Shown here piece after piece: positions 33,460-43,987 of a stretch of 64,000 nt of DNA. Within the stretch, counting starts at the first letter, position 1. Each line of letters opens with the position of its first letter. Under the pieces are notes generated by a model. It saw nothing but the letters and a program-made list of their open reading frames with translations. It was not told the DNA's origin and did no database searches. A program made the translations under genes and the position numbers. Source of the DNA: Gluconacetobacter dulcium (GTDB lineage: Bacteria > Pseudomonadota > Alphaproteobacteria > Acetobacterales > Acetobacteraceae); contig NZ_JABEQN010000019.1 of the NCBI RefSeq assembly GCF_014174165.1, positions 1 to 64,000 on the forward strand. The letters are read 5' to 3'.

Positions 33460-36444
33460 TTACGGGGCGGGGGGCATCGTATGTTCCCCGTCCGCCGAGG
33501 CGCGCAGGAAGGCTTGCAGGTCCCGCGCGGTTTCGGCCAGCCCGGCCCGGTGGACGGCAACGCCATCGGGGAAGGCCGACATCAGCCGTGAGGGTGCCCG
33601 GCGGTCGAGCAGTACGAACGCCCCCCGGTCTCCCGTGCTGCGGATCAGCCGGCCGAATGCCTGGCGCAGGCGCAGGCGCGCGATCCGGTCGTCATACTCG
33701 CCCGGCGCCCCGTGCGACAGGTGCGTGCGGCGTTCGCGATGCAGGATGTCGGGACGGGGCCACGGCACGCGCTCGAACACCACCAGACGCAGCGCGTTGC
33801 CGGGGACATCGACCCCGTCGCGCATCGCATCCGTGCCCAGCAGGCAGGAATTTTCTTCCGAACGGAAGATATCGACCAGCGTGGCATTATCCATGCCGTC
33901 GACATGCTGGGCGTAAAGCGGGATGCCCGCTTCCTCCAGCGGTTGCGACAGCCGCCGATGCACGGCGCGCAGGCGGGAAATCGCGGTGAACAGGCCCAGG
34001 CCGCCGCCGCCGGCGGCCAGGAACAGCGTGCGATAGGCGGCGGCCAGCGCGCCGATATCGTCATGGGCCACGTCGGTGACGACGAAGGCGCGGCTCTGGT
34101 GGCGATAATCGAACGGGCTGGCCAGCGCGGCGCGCAGTGCCGGCGAGGGCAGGTGGCTGGCGCCGGTCCGGGCCTCGGCGGCCTCCCACGCGCGTTCGGC
34201 TTCCTCCGGGTCGCCCTTGGCGTTTTCGTCGCGCAGGGTGGCCGAGGTGATCAGGACGCCATGGGCCGGGGCCGCCAGCACGGTGGCGAAGGGGATGGTC
34301 GGGTCCAGCCAGTGGCGGTGCAGCCCGACATCCTGCTCGCCGGGGCGCTGGCCCTCGCGGCGGTCCATGCGGATGAAATCGACATATTGCGGGGCGCCGA
34401 GGCTGGTGCCGTCGCGGACCTCGCCGATTGCGCGCAGCATCGCGCTCCATCCGTCCACCCGGCTGAGGGCGCGGCGGCGCATCGTGCGGACCGCGGCCTC
34501 GATCCGCTCGCGGGTCGCGGGGTCGAGGTCGCCCGATTCGTCGTCCAGACGTTCCAGCAGGCGGTCGACTAGAGTGCGCAGGGCGACCGACAGACGGTCC
34601 AGTGCCCGCGCCAGCGTGTTTGCGGCCGGCGACACGTCCTCGGCCAGCGGATGCAGGTCGCATTCGATGGCGCCCGGCATGGTGTGCGGCTGGGCCGGGT
34701 CGCCGGCGCGGCTGCGGGCGAGGACCTGGCAGGCCAGCAGGTGCAGGAACTGTTCGCAGGGATTGGGCAGCGTGTCGCGCGCGGGGGGCGGTGTGTCCCT
34801 GGCCGTGTGGTCCTCGCCGGGCGGGGCGGGCATGGCGGCGCGCAGCATGCCGGCCAGGCGGCCGGACCAGCCGGGCGCGGGCAGGGCGTGGGCGGCCTGC
34901 AACACGGCATCCAGCGGAGATTCCAGTCTGGCGTCGCCCACCACCAGATCGTCCAGCCGGCGCTTGAGGCCACGGGCGCGGGAGCGCGCGCCTTCGGCGC
35001 CCAGCAGCCAGCGGCGGAGTTCGGCCGCTTCCAGCCCCGACAGTTCGACCGAGAAGGCGCTGTCGGCGGCGTCCATCACATGATGGCCTTCGTCGAACAC
35101 GTAGCGGGTGGGGATATTGTCTTCGTCGGAGGCCGTCTCGTCGCCCATCGCGTGCCATGCGGCCTGCGTCATCACCAGCGCGTGGTTGGCGATGACCAGA
35201 TCGGCCTGGCGGGCGCGCCGGATCGAATGTTCGACGAAGCAGCGTTGATAATGCGGGCAGGCGCCGTGGATACATTCGCCCCGCCGGTCCGCCACGCCCG
35301 CCAGCGTGCCGCGCCCGAACAGGTCGCCGAACCAGCCGGGCAGGTCGCCGCCCATCAGGTCGCCATCGGCGGTGACGCCGGCCCAGCGGGCCAGTAGCGA
35401 CAGCGCGATGATGCTGCCTGAGAGGCTGCCAGTGGGGCTGCCAGTGGGACCGCCCCGGTTGCCGGCGACGTTCACGGCTTCTTCCATGTTCAGCAGGCAC
35501 AGGTAGTTTTCCCGGCCTTTGCGCAGGACGACATGTTGCCGCCGGATGGCCGGGTCGGGGTGGAGGCGTGTGAGTTCGCCCTCGATCTGGCGTTGCAGGT
35601 GCCGTGTGTAGGTGCTGATCCAGACGGAGCCGCCATTGCGTTCGGCCCACAGGCTGGCGGGCGCGACGTAGCCCAGCGTCTTGCCGGTGCCGGTGCCCGC
35701 TTCGGCCAGGACCATGTGCGGGTCGCCCCGCGTCAGGCGCGGGGCGAAGGCGGCGCTGGCCGCGCCCGCGAAATCGGCCTGGCCGGCGCGGCTTTCGGCC
35801 TGCGCGCCCAGCATCTCGGCCAGCCGGCGGCGGGCGTCCGCCACCGGGACCGGCTGGCTGGACGGGGGCGGGCGGGGAGCCGTTTCCTCCCATTTGGGCA
35901 GGCGGCGCCAGACGCGGATGGCGTCGCCCGGTTGCAGGGATTCGGCCGGCAGGGGGTGGGCGGCGCCCAGGGTGGCCAGCACGCTGGGACCCCAGGCCCA
36001 GCCGGCGCGGTCCATCCTGACCGCCAGCGCCGCCATTTCCTCGCCCGCCGGGGTGGGGCGCAGGGAAGCGATATGGTCGAGCAGGAGATCCGCGAGGTCG
36101 GGCAGCAGGTCGGCTTCGGCCTTGCCGATCCGCGCCGCATCCAGGCCCAGGGCCATGGCCAGCCCCCGCGCGGTCGGCGGGATCGTGCGGCCGGGCATGG
36201 CGAAGAGGAACAGGTCCAGCAGGTCCAGCCACGCTGTCGGCTGGGGCTGGGGGGGCAGGCCCAGCCGGCGTGCGGTCAGCGGCGCGTGGACGACCAGGGG
36301 CGGCGGCATGTCCCGCAGCAGCCGTGCCGCTTCCTCGCCCGGCACGGCCAGGAGTTCGCCGTCGGACGTCAGCAGCGAGCAGGTGCCGTGACGCGCCACC
36401 AGGGCGGGCGGCAGGTCGGCAGAGGGGGGCGGTGTGGCCATCAA
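33460..36444 (-). CDS. DinG/Rad3-type ATP-dependent DNA helicase
   Basis: A 994-residue superfamily 2 helicase. Walker A is [10 protein letters not shown] (about 247-256); the DEAH-type motif is DEGHH. Cysteines in ENYLCLLN and [12 protein letters not shown] probably hold the iron-sulfur cluster of this family. The C-terminal half carries [27 protein letters not shown] and [15 protein letters not shown] (motif VI). A short repetitive stretch ([12 protein letters not shown], coded near 35435) interrupts the Fe-S region. It likely resolves DNA structures in repair. Divergent from lysK. Confidence 0.85.
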   Translation of the reverse strand: MMATPPPSADLPPALVARHGTCSLLTSDGELLAVPGEEAARLLRDMPPPLVVHAPLTARRLGLPPQPQPTAWLDLLDLFLFAMPGRTIPPTARGLAMALGLDAARIGKAEADLLPDLADLLLDHIASLRPTPAGEEMAALAVRMDRAGWAWGPSVLATLGAAHPLPAESLQPGDAIRVWRRLPKWEETAPRPPPSSQPVPVADARRRLAEMLGAQAESRAGQADFAGAASAAFAPRLTRGDPHMVLAEAGTGTGKTLGYVAPASLWAERNGGSVWISTYTRHLQRQIEGELTRLHPDPAIRRQHVVLRKGRENYLCLLNMEEAVNVAGNRGGPTGSPTGSLSGSIIALSLLARWAGVTADGDLMGGDLPGWFGDLFGRGTLAGVADRRGECIHGACPHYQRCFVEHSIRRARQADLVIANHALVMTQAAWHAMGDETASDEDNIPTRYVFDEGHHVMDAADSAFSVELSGLEAAELRRWLLGAEGARSRARGLKRRLDDLVVGDARLESPLDAVLQAAHALPAPGWSGRLAGMLRAAMPAPPGEDHTARDTPPPARDTLPNPCEQFLHLLACQVLARSRAGDPAQPHTMPGAIECDLHPLAEDVSPAANTLARALDRLSVALRTLVDRLLERLDDESGDLDPATRERIEAAVRTMRRRALSRVDGWSAMLRAIGEVRDGTSLGAPQYVDFIRMDRREGQRPGEQDVGLHRHWLDPTIPFATVLAAPAHGVLITSATLRDENAKGDPEEAERAWEAAEARTGASHLPSPALRAALASPFDYRHQSRAFVVTDVAHDDIGALAAAYRTLFLAAGGGGLGLFTAISRLRAVHRRLSQPLEEAGIPLYAQHVDGMDNATLVDIFRSEENSCLLGTDAMRDGVDVPGNALRLVVFERVPWPRPDILHRERRTHLSHGAPGEYDDRIARLRLRQAFGRLIRSTGDRGAFVLLDRRAPSRLMSAFPDGVAVHRAGLAETARDLQAFLRASADGEHTMPPAP

Positions 36445-36560
36445 GGGAACATATAGGGGACAAATCGCCGTCTGTCGCCCACCCGATGGAGGCCCGATGG
36501 AGGGATGATGTATGGTATGGATTGACCGGTCAGGTTTCAGTTCATAGCTTCCTGCGCATC

Positions 36561-38183
36561 ATGTCCGATCAGAACCGTCTCGATCCCGCTTCCCTGCCCA
36601 AGGCCTGGCCGTTCGAAGAGGCGGCCAAGCTGGCCGCCCATGTCGAACGCAAAGCCCTGCCGGCCGACGCGCCCGCCCTGCTGGAAACCGGCTATGGGCC
36701 GTCCGGCCTGCCGCATATCGGCACCTTCGGCGAGGTGGCGCGGACCAGTTGGGTCCGCCAGGCCTATACGCGCCTGACGGGGCGGCCGACGCGGCTGCTC
36801 GCCTTTTCCGACGACATGGACGCGCTGCGCAAGGTGCCGGACAATGTGCCCAATGGTGACATGCTGCGCCAGCATCTGGGCAAGCCGCTGTCGCGCATTC
36901 CCGACCCGTTCGGCACCCACGAATCCTTTGCCGCCCACAACAATGCGCGGCTGCGGTCGTTTCTGGACGGATTCGGCTTTGAATATGAATTCGCGTCCTC
37001 CACCGAATATTATGCCAGTGGCCGCTTCGACGCGGCGTTGCGCCGGGTGCTGGAGGTGCATGACGAGATCGTCGCCGTCATCGCGCCGACGCTTGGCCCG
37101 GATCGCCGCGCGACCTATTCCCCCGTTCTGCCGATTCATCCGCGCACCGGGCTGGTGATGCAGGTGCGCATGGATGGCATCGACCCCGTGGCGGGGACGG
37201 TGCGCTGGACCGACGAGGACGGCGAGACGTTCGAGACCCCGGTGACCGGCGGCCATGCGAAGATGCAGTGGAAGGCGGACTGGGCCATGCGCTGGTTCGC
37301 GCTGGGCGTCGATTACGAGATGTCGGGCAAGGACCTGATCGACAGCGTGAAGCTGTCGGGCAAGATCTGCCGCATTCTGGGTGGCGAGGCGCCGGCCGGC
37401 CTGACCTACGAGCTGTTTCTGGACGAGAACGGCCAGAAGATCTCCAAATCCAAGGGCAACGGCATCTCGGTCGAGGAATGGCTGCGCTATGCGCCCGCCG
37501 AGAGCCTGGGCCAGTATATGTTCAACGCGCCCCAGCGGGCGAAGCGCCTGTTCTTCGACGTTATTCCCAAGGCGGCGGACGAGTATCTGGCCAATGTCGC
37601 GCGTGCCCGCGCGCAGGAGGCCGATGAGTCGGCGCTGCTGGCCAATCCGGCCTGGTTCATCCATGCCGGGCGGATCGACGACCGCGCGGGCAGCCCGCTG
37701 ACCTTCGCCATGCTGCTCAACCTGGCCAGCGCCGCGAACGCGGATACGCCCGATGTGCTGTGGCGGTTCATTCACCGCTATGATGCGGCGGCCTCGCCCG
37801 AGACCTGCCCGATGCTGGCGCGGCTGGTGGATCACGCGATCGTCTATTACGCGGATTTCGTGCGGCCTTCGAAGACTTACCGGGAGCCCGATGCGCGGGA
37901 GCGCGCGGCCCTGGCCGATCTGGCGGAGACGCTGCGCGGGCTGGAGGGGGACGCGACCGACCCCGACATGTTGCAGAATCTGGTCTTCGAGATCGGCAAG
38001 CGGCATGGGTTCGAGCCGCTGCGGAGCTGGTTCGGCTGCCTGTACGAGGTCCTGTTGGGCCAGAAGGAGGGGCCGCGATTCGGTATTTTCATCGGTCTCT
38101 ACGGGGTGGCGGAAACCGTGGCGCTGATCGAGGCGGCGCTGCTTCGAGCGGTGGCCGGGACCGCGTCTGTCGCCGCCGGTTGA
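36561..38183 (+). CDS. lysK: Class I lysyl-tRNA synthetase
   Basis: Charges tRNA-Lys. It is the archaeal-type class I enzyme, also common in alphaproteobacteria, not the class II LysS. The HIGT motif is at residues 52-55 and KISKS near residue 293, with the [11 protein letters not shown] and EYEFAS…YYASGRFD segments characteristic of the class. 540 residues from ATG 36561. It is followed 42 bp later by an MprF-like gene, whose full-length homologues use lysyl-tRNA, an intriguing adjacency. Confidence 0.96.
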   Translation: MSDQNRLDPASLPKAWPFEEAAKLAAHVERKALPADAPALLETGYGPSGLPHIGTFGEVARTSWVRQAYTRLTGRPTRLLAFSDDMDALRKVPDNVPNGDMLRQHLGKPLSRIPDPFGTHESFAAHNNARLRSFLDGFGFEYEFASSTEYYASGRFDAALRRVLEVHDEIVAVIAPTLGPDRRATYSPVLPIHPRTGLVMQVRMDGIDPVAGTVRWTDEDGETFETPVTGGHAKMQWKADWAMRWFALGVDYEMSGKDLIDSVKLSGKICRILGGEAPAGLTYELFLDENGQKISKSKGNGISVEEWLRYAPAESLGQYMFNAPQRAKRLFFDVIPKAADEYLANVARARAQEADESALLANPAWFIHAGRIDDRAGSPLTFAMLLNLASAANADTPDVLWRFIHRYDAAASPETCPMLARLVDHAIVYYADFVRPSKTYREPDARERAALADLAETLRGLEGDATDPDMLQNLVFEIGKRHGFEPLRSWFGCLYEVLLGQKEGPRFGIFIGLYGVAETVALIEAALLRAVAGTASVAAG

Positions 38184-38225
38184 CGCAGGGGTGGTGACCT
38201 CTGCCATGGCCGGGTTCGCTCTCTG

Positions 38226-40289
38226 ATGGTTCTGAACTGCTCCCTTCCGCCGGATGGCCCCCCGCCGCCGGCGCCGGGTTGGCGGCGGCTGCTGCGGCAT
38301 CTGCCGCATGTGGTGGGCCTGTGCCTGATGGTCGCCGCGATCGTCGTGGTCCAGCATGAGGTGCGGGACCTGCATTGGGATGATATCCGCGCGGCGCTGA
38401 GGACCATACCGGCCACGACCATGATGCTGGGGATCGGCTGTACGGTCCTGTCCTATTTCATCCTGTCCTTCTACGATTGCCTGGCGGTGGTGCAGGTCGG
38501 GCATCGGCTGTCGTTCCGCAAGGCGGCCTTTGCCTCGTTCTGTTCGTATGTGCTGTCGCACAACCTTGGTTTCGCCGCGATTTCCGGGGCGGCCGTGCGC
38601 TTTCGGCTGTATGGCAACTGGGGGGTGGGGGCGTTCGATATCGCCCAGATCATCGCGTTCTGTTCCGCGACCTATCTGCTAGGGGCGGGGGCGCTGATCG
38701 GGGCCGTGCTGCTGCTGGAGCCCGGTGCGATACCGGTCATCGGCGCGCATCTGCCGCATCTGGTACTGGCGGGGATCGGGCTGCTGCTTTGGGCGGTGGT
38801 GGGAGGCTATATCCTGCTCGGGCTGTGGCTGACGCAGGTGCGGATCTGCCGCTGGACCATCGTGCTGCCCCGGCCGCCCATGGCGTTTGCCCAGATGGTG
38901 GTCGCGGCCGCCGAGGTCGCCGCCACGGCGGGGATTGCCTATATCTTCCTGCCGTCGGGGGTCGGGCTGGGATATGGGGTGTTCCTGGCCATCTATATCG
39001 CCTCCTACACCGCCGGTCTGGTGGCCAGCGTGCCGGGGGGGCTGGGGGTGTTCGACGGGGCGATGATGCTGGCGCTGGGGGCGTATCTGCCGCCGTCGCA
39101 GATCGTCAGCACCATTCTGGTCTTCCGGTTGTTCTATTACATCATCCCGCTCTTTCTCGCCGGGCTGATGTTCGCGGGGCACGAACTGTTCCTGCGCGGG
39201 GATGCCGCCCTGGCGCGCAAGGGCGCGCCCCGTATCCCCCGGCGCGGGCCGCGCGACATCCGGCCCAGCCATGTGATTCGCGAGAGCGAGGCCGATTTCT
39301 CGGTCGTGGTGGCGACGGGGGCGGTTTCGATCTGCGGGGCGCTGCTGATCGCGCTGACGATCCTGGACCCCGCGTCGTGGAGCAATGCCGGCGGGCTGCA
39401 TCATCTGGTGGGCGTGGCGGGCGATTACCTGCTGTCGCTGATCGGCGTGGCGCTGATCGGGCTGGCCGTGGGCCTGTCGCAGCGCGTGACGCTGGCCTGG
39501 AAACTGACGCTGGGCCTGCTGGTGGGGGCGGTCGCGCTGACCCTGCTGCGGGGGGCGTCGCTGGCCGTGCCGGGCATTCTGGGACTGGTGGCGGTTCTGA
39601 TCGCGCCGTTCCGCAGTTCCTACTACCGGCACGCGCGCATCCTGAGCGAACCGCTGTCGTTCCGCACCGGGCTGTCGCTGGTGCTGCTGATCGGCTGCGT
39701 GCTGGTGCTGGTCTGCTCCGGGCCGCAGGACGAGGTGGGCGGGAGTTGGTGGGAGGTCATGCTGTTCACCTCCTCCCACGGCATTGCGCAATGGGTCATG
39801 GGGCTGGCCGTTTTGCTCGGTCTGGTCATGATCGGCCGGCTGGTGCGTCCTGGACGGATTGCCGTGCGGCCCTGGGACACCGCTGGCGACGCCGAATACC
39901 AGGCGCTGGATCATGCGCTGGACGATCTGGGGCCGATCCCGCCCACCGGGCTGATCCCCGGCGAAGCCGGCCTTGCCCTGCTGCCGTTCGTGCGGACGCA
40001 GACCTTTCTCATCGGGCTGGGCGATCCTGCCGGGAAGTCGGCCGATTGTGCCTCCGCCATCTGGTGGCTGCGGGATCTGGCGGTGCAGGAGGGCAGGCAG
40101 CCGGCATTCTGGCAGGTCGGAGCCTCGATGCTCGATGTCTATAACGATCTGGGCCTGACATCCTGGCCGCTGGTGGAGGAAACCGGCGACGACCGGTATC
40201 TGTGCTGCCTGCCGCAGAGCGTGCAGCCTGTCATTGCTGTGATGCAGACGGGTGGGGGCGTGCCCGCCATGCGTCCGGACGGGGCTTGA
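38226..40289 (+). CDS. MprF/LpiA-like membrane protein with a shortened C-terminal synthase domain
   Basis: A 687-residue protein with about 12-14 membrane segments. The N-terminal half is the lysylphosphatidylglycerol flippase-type domain (SYVLSHNLGFAAISGAAVRFRLYG, SVPGGLGVFDGAMM, RLFYYIIPLFLAG). The soluble C-terminus has only the beginning of the aminoacyl-phosphatidylglycerol synthase domain (FLIGLGDPAG…RQPAFWQVGASMLDVYNDLGL) and stops about 60 residues later; full MprF proteins are roughly 840-860 residues. The second catalytic half is not found in any frame downstream. It may be a flippase without synthase activity, or act with a separate synthase. Located directly after lysK. Confidence 0.78.
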   Translation: MVLNCSLPPDGPPPPAPGWRRLLRHLPHVVGLCLMVAAIVVVQHEVRDLHWDDIRAALRTIPATTMMLGIGCTVLSYFILSFYDCLAVVQVGHRLSFRKAAFASFCSYVLSHNLGFAAISGAAVRFRLYGNWGVGAFDIAQIIAFCSATYLLGAGALIGAVLLLEPGAIPVIGAHLPHLVLAGIGLLLWAVVGGYILLGLWLTQVRICRWTIVLPRPPMAFAQMVVAAAEVAATAGIAYIFLPSGVGLGYGVFLAIYIASYTAGLVASVPGGLGVFDGAMMLALGAYLPPSQIVSTILVFRLFYYIIPLFLAGLMFAGHELFLRGDAALARKGAPRIPRRGPRDIRPSHVIRESEADFSVVVATGAVSICGALLIALTILDPASWSNAGGLHHLVGVAGDYLLSLIGVALIGLAVGLSQRVTLAWKLTLGLLVGAVALTLLRGASLAVPGILGLVAVLIAPFRSSYYRHARILSEPLSFRTGLSLVLLIGCVLVLVCSGPQDEVGGSWWEVMLFTSSHGIAQWVMGLAVLLGLVMIGRLVRPGRIAVRPWDTAGDAEYQALDHALDDLGPIPPTGLIPGEAGLALLPFVRTQTFLIGLGDPAGKSADCASAIWWLRDLAVQEGRQPAFWQVGASMLDVYNDLGLTSWPLVEETGDDRYLCCLPQSVQPVIAVMQTGGGVPAMRPDGA

Positions 40290-40383
40290 CGGCCGCGTCA
40301 GTCTGGGAAAAACGATAGCCGGCTTTCGACTGGTGGCGACTGGTCGGGCATTGCCGCCAGATCGCTCCTTGGAATGCGTTCCG

Positions 40384-41115
40384 ATGTCCCCAGGCCTTCA
40401 TGGCATTGCTTCCCTCGGTTGGAAGGATGCGCTCTCCGTCTTCAGCAATACGTTTCTGCTGGCGTTTCCTGCCCTGTTCTCGATCGTCAATCCGCTTGGG
40501 GCGTCGCTGATCTTCTCGCAGGTGACCGCCGGGCGCGAGCGGAGCGAAACGCTGGCACTGGCCCGGACGGTCGCGCTCTATTCGGCGGCGCTTCTGATCG
40601 CTTCGATCTGGGCCGGCAGTGCGATTCTCGCATTCTTCGGCATTACGGTGGATTCGCTGCGGATCGCCGGTGGGCTGGTGGTGGCCGTGCGGGCCTGGGC
40701 GCTGCTTCAGGCGCCGGAGGAAGCCGCCGCGCGCAAGGAAAAGCAGGCCATGCAGGGCGGGCGGACCGTCACGCTGCCGAGTTGGACGGAAATGGCCTTC
40801 TTTCCGATGACCATGCCGTTCACGGTCGGGCCGGGTTCGATCGCGGTCGCGATCGCGCTGAGTGCCTCGCGGCCGGCATCGCCCGCGTGGCTGCCCTTCT
40901 ATCTCGCGGTTTCGGCGGCCGCGATCGTCGTGGCGGGAACGGTGTGGCTGGCTTATTCCTATGCCGAGCGGCTGGTCGTTCTGCTGGGGGTGACGGGCGC
41001 GCGGATCGTCTCGCGCCTTGCCGCGCTGATCCTGCTGTGTATCGGCGTGCAGATCCTCTCGGCGGGGATCGAGGGGCTGGTGGTGACGATCATGCACGCT
41101 GTGGCGGCGTCGTGA
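40384..41115 (+). CDS. MarC-family integral membrane protein
   Basis: A 243-residue inner-membrane protein with six predicted helices. FLLAFPALFSIVNPLGASLIF near the N-terminus, AGGLVVAVRAWALL, and the MTMPFTVGPGSIAVAIAL segment are family hallmarks. The function of MarC (UPF0056) is not established. The ATG at 40384 starts the conserved region; an upstream frame extends into the previous gene without similarity. Its end overlaps the convergent uracil-DNA glycosylase gene by 26 bp. Confidence 0.9.
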   Translation: MSPGLHGIASLGWKDALSVFSNTFLLAFPALFSIVNPLGASLIFSQVTAGRERSETLALARTVALYSAALLIASIWAGSAILAFFGITVDSLRIAGGLVVAVRAWALLQAPEEAAARKEKQAMQGGRTVTLPSWTEMAFFPMTMPFTVGPGSIAVAIALSASRPASPAWLPFYLAVSAAAIVVAGTVWLAYSYAERLVVLLGVTGARIVSRLAALILLCIGVQILSAGIEGLVVTIMHAVAAS

Positions 41116-41722
41116 CCTGTCGGGACGGTGCCAGCAGGGGGGCAATGGCGGCGCGCAGCGCCGGGAGGACCTCTGCCGTAAACCAGGGATTGCGGCGCTC
41201 CCACGCCCCGGTGCGCCAGGACGGATGCGGCAGGGGAAAATAGCGGGGCAGATAAGCGCGGAAATCGCGCACGCGGTCTTCCACGCGGCCCGGCCCCAGG
41301 ACTGCCGCCTGGGCGTAGGACCCGACCAGGAGGGTCAGGGTGATGTCGGGCATGCAGGCCAGCAGCTTCTCCCGCCAGAGCGGGGCGCATTCCGGGCGCG
41401 GCGGGCGGTCGCCACCCTTGGGCATGCGGCCCGGATAGCACAGGCCCATCGGCAGGATGGCGATGCGGCTGGAGTCGTAGAAGGTCTCGCGATCCATGCC
41501 GAGCCAGCCCCGTAGCCGGTCGCCGGAAGCATCGTTGAACGAAATTCCCGTTTCATGAACCCGTGTGCCGGGGGCCTGGCTTGCGATCAACAGGCGGGCG
41601 GTCGGTGAGACATGCAGCACCGGGCGTGGTCCCAGCGGCAGGCTGTCGGCACAGACACGGCATGCGCGCACCTGTGCGACGAGGGCGGTGAGATCGTCCG
41701 CCGCCCTGGTGCGGTCTGTCAT
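41090..41722 (-). CDS. Uracil-DNA glycosylase family protein
   Basis: A 210-residue protein of the YqfB/UdgX-like side of the uracil-DNA glycosylase superfamily: two N-terminal cysteines in VRACRVCADSLPLGPRP, LLIASQAPGTRVHETG with the active-site loop, and a C-terminal LPHPSWRTGAWERRNPWF motif carrying the His. DNA repair function is inferred from the fold. The ATG at 41722 overlaps the stop of cobB (ATGA), so both are one operon. Its last bases overlap marC, which is convergent. Confidence 0.8.
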   Translation of the reverse strand: MTDRTRAADDLTALVAQVRACRVCADSLPLGPRPVLHVSPTARLLIASQAPGTRVHETGISFNDASGDRLRGWLGMDRETFYDSSRIAILPMGLCYPGRMPKGGDRPPRPECAPLWREKLLACMPDITLTLLVGSYAQAAVLGPGRVEDRVRDFRAYLPRYFPLPHPSWRTGAWERRNPWFTAEVLPALRAAIAPLLAPSRQVTTPPQRA

Positions 41723-42441
41723 GCGCCCAGGAGTTCTATGACCCATTGGGGGACCATGCGGGTTGCGGGGCCTATCAGCGTGCGGTCGAACAGGGTGGGG
41801 ACCTGGGGTGGGTCGAGGTTGATGTCCACCGTTTCGGCATGGTCGCGGACCTGAGCCACGAAGCCGGCGGCTGGATAGACCGTGCCGGAGGTGCCGATCG
41901 TCACGAAGCGGTCGCAGCCGGCCAGGGCGGTTTCGATGCGGTCCATATGAAGCGGCACCTCACCGAACCAGACCACATCGGGGCGCAGGGTGGGACGGTG
42001 GCAGGCCGGACAGGGGGTGTCGGGCAGGCAGTCGCCCAGCCATTCGGGGGTGGCGCCGCAGGACGTGCAGCGGACCCGCCGCAATTCACCGTGCATATGC
42101 AGCACGTTGTGGCTGCCCGCGCGTTCGTGCAAATCGTCGATATTCTGGGTGACGATCAGGAGTTCGCCGTTCCAGCGCCCGTCATGCGCGGCTCGCTCCA
42201 GTTCCGCCAGGGCCAGATGGGCGGCGTTGGGCTGGACGCCCGCCAGTTCCGCCCGGCGCCCGTTATAGAAACGGTCGACCAGCATCGGGTCCCGGCGGAA
42301 GCCTTCCGGTGTGCAGACATCCGCGATGTTATGTCGGCTCCACAGGCCGTCGGCGTCACGGAACGTCTCCAGGCCGGATTCCCGGCTGATTCCGGCACCT
42401 GTCAGGACAACGATGCGGTCCGCTGGATGATGCTGGGTCAT
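41719..42441 (-). CDS. cobB: NAD-dependent protein deacylase (sirtuin)
   Basis: Removes acyl groups from protein lysines using NAD+. 240 residues with the family signature: GAGISRESGLETFRD, the catalytic TQNIDDLHERAG and MHGELR, four zinc cysteines (CTSCG and CPACH), and VVWFGE. In acetic acid bacteria it may link to acetyl-CoA synthetase control, but that is not shown here. It overlaps the downstream glycosylase gene by four bases. A strong hairpin separates it from adhB on the upstream side. Confidence 0.93.
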   Translation of the reverse strand: MTQHHPADRIVVLTGAGISRESGLETFRDADGLWSRHNIADVCTPEGFRRDPMLVDRFYNGRRAELAGVQPNAAHLALAELERAAHDGRWNGELLIVTQNIDDLHERAGSHNVLHMHGELRRVRCTSCGATPEWLGDCLPDTPCPACHRPTLRPDVVWFGEVPLHMDRIETALAGCDRFVTIGTSGTVYPAAGFVAQVRDHAETVDINLDPPQVPTLFDRTLIGPATRMVPQWVIELLGA

Positions 42442-42471
42442 GTTTTATCTATGCCCGATCGCCGGACATAA

Positions 42472-42506
42472 GAAAACCGCCGCGGGGAGGCCCCGCGGCG
42501 GCTGAA
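42472..42506 (-). terminator. Intrinsic terminator of adhAB
   Basis: CCGCCGCGGGG-AGG-CCCCGCGGCGG is a perfect 11-bp stem 27-55 bp after the adhB stop; on the minus strand it is followed by TTTTCTT. It insulates adhAB from cobB on the same strand. Confidence 0.88.
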
Positions 42507-42532
42507 AAGAGACCTGGCTGGTCGGACGCTGT

Positions 42533-43942
42533 TTACTGCGCCTCGTCCACCCCGGCATGGGTCTGCGGTGCGAAGGTCCAGCCTGCGCCATAGGGCTGCG
42601 GGTGCAGGAGCAGCCAGCTGCTGCTCGGTGCGCCGAAGCCGCTTCCGCCGATCGCGGCACCGACGTCACGCAGCTTCGCCACATCGGCCGCCGTGACGTT
42701 CGCCGGCGCATGGTTGCCCCATCCGGTCCGGATGAAGTTGACCACATCCGCGATCTGCTGGGCCGACAGCGTCTTGCCGTAGCCCGGCATGGCCACCGCC
42801 GACGGCGCCCAGTTGGTCGGCGGCAGCACGCCGCCATGGACGACCACGTTGACCAGCGAGGTCGGGTTTTCCGTCGCCACCACGGGGTTGCCCGCCAGCG
42901 GCGGGAACATGCGGGCCACGCCGCCGCCGTCATTGCGATGGCAGATGGCGCATTCGCGCAGGTAGACGTCGGCGCCCGGCGAAGAGGAGGTCTTGCCCGC
43001 GTTCAGCATGTCGGTGGTCGAGGCGTCATACGTGTAATTGCCCTGGGCCGGGGGAACCGGCGGCAGGCTCTTCAGGTATTTGGCCATCGCGCGCAGATCG
43101 TCGTCGGTGAAATACTGGGTGCTCCAGCCCACGACGTCGGCCATACCGCCGAAGACGGCGGAATGATCGATACGACCGGTCTTGAGGAAGTAGTACAGGT
43201 CGTCCTCGGACCAGCGCCCGATGCCCACCACCGGGTCGTTGCGCAGGCTCGGCGCCACCCAGTTGTCGATCGGCGCGCCGCCGGCCAGGAAGACCGGGCC
43301 GCCGCTGGCATCCAGCGCTTTTTCCTGCATGGCGAAGCCGCGCGGGGTGTGGCAGGCGCCGCAATGGCCGGGGCCGGTGACCAGATATTCACCGCGCGCC
43401 ACGTCCGGATCGGTGCCGGCCGCGGGCTTGAAGTCGGCCGGAGCCGGCGCGAACAGCGTGCGCCAGATCGCCAGCGGCCAGCGCATGGACATCGGCCACG
43501 AAATCCCGTTGGCCCGGTTGGGCTGGGCCACCGGCTTCACGCCATGCATGAAATACGCATAGAGCGCGCGCATGTCGTCCTGCGTCATGCGCGAGAAGGC
43601 CGGGTAGGGCATGGCCGGATACAGCGTCGAACCGTCCTTGCGGATGCCGTGGCGGACCGCCTGGTCGAATTCCTCGAAGCTGTAGCCGCCGATACCGTCG
43701 GCGCTGGGCGTGATGTTGGTCGAATAGATCGTGCCGATCGGGCTCTTGATCTCCAGACCACCCGCATAGGCTTGTCCGTGGAGGGCGGTGTGGCAGGCCA
43801 CGCAGTCACCCAGGCGGGCGACATAGGCGCCCTTGTCGATCAGCGCCTGATCGGGCGCCTGAGCCATTGCAGCGGTGGCAAGGAGGCTGAACGCCGCCGT
43901 GCCGATCGCAACTTTAAGCCTGTTGAGCATTCTGTTCACCAT
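42533..43942 (-). CDS. adhB: PQQ-alcohol dehydrogenase cytochrome c subunit (tri-heme)
   Basis: The electron-transfer subunit of the membrane quinohaemoprotein alcohol dehydrogenase. 469 residues with a signal peptide ending in TAAMAQA and three heme c motifs: CVACH, CGACH and CAICH. It takes electrons from AdhA and reduces ubiquinone in the inner membrane. The order adhA-adhB with a 45-bp gap and the terminator after adhB match known acetic-acid-bacteria operons. The small third subunit seen in some species is not adjacent. Confidence 0.97.
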   Translation of the reverse strand: MVNRMLNRLKVAIGTAAFSLLATAAMAQAPDQALIDKGAYVARLGDCVACHTALHGQAYAGGLEIKSPIGTIYSTNITPSADGIGGYSFEEFDQAVRHGIRKDGSTLYPAMPYPAFSRMTQDDMRALYAYFMHGVKPVAQPNRANGISWPMSMRWPLAIWRTLFAPAPADFKPAAGTDPDVARGEYLVTGPGHCGACHTPRGFAMQEKALDASGGPVFLAGGAPIDNWVAPSLRNDPVVGIGRWSEDDLYYFLKTGRIDHSAVFGGMADVVGWSTQYFTDDDLRAMAKYLKSLPPVPPAQGNYTYDASTTDMLNAGKTSSSPGADVYLRECAICHRNDGGGVARMFPPLAGNPVVATENPTSLVNVVVHGGVLPPTNWAPSAVAMPGYGKTLSAQQIADVVNFIRTGWGNHAPANVTAADVAKLRDVGAAIGGSGFGAPSSSWLLLHPQPYGAGWTFAPQTHAGVDEAQ

Positions 43943-43987
43943 GCGTCGCGTTGATGCGGAAAAAACGGAAGATCGAGCGGAAGTGTC

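Noticed and set aside
36537..38561. Long minus-strand open frame across lysK
   Set aside because: Arg/Gln/His-rich translation without similarity; lysK is complete on the plus strand.
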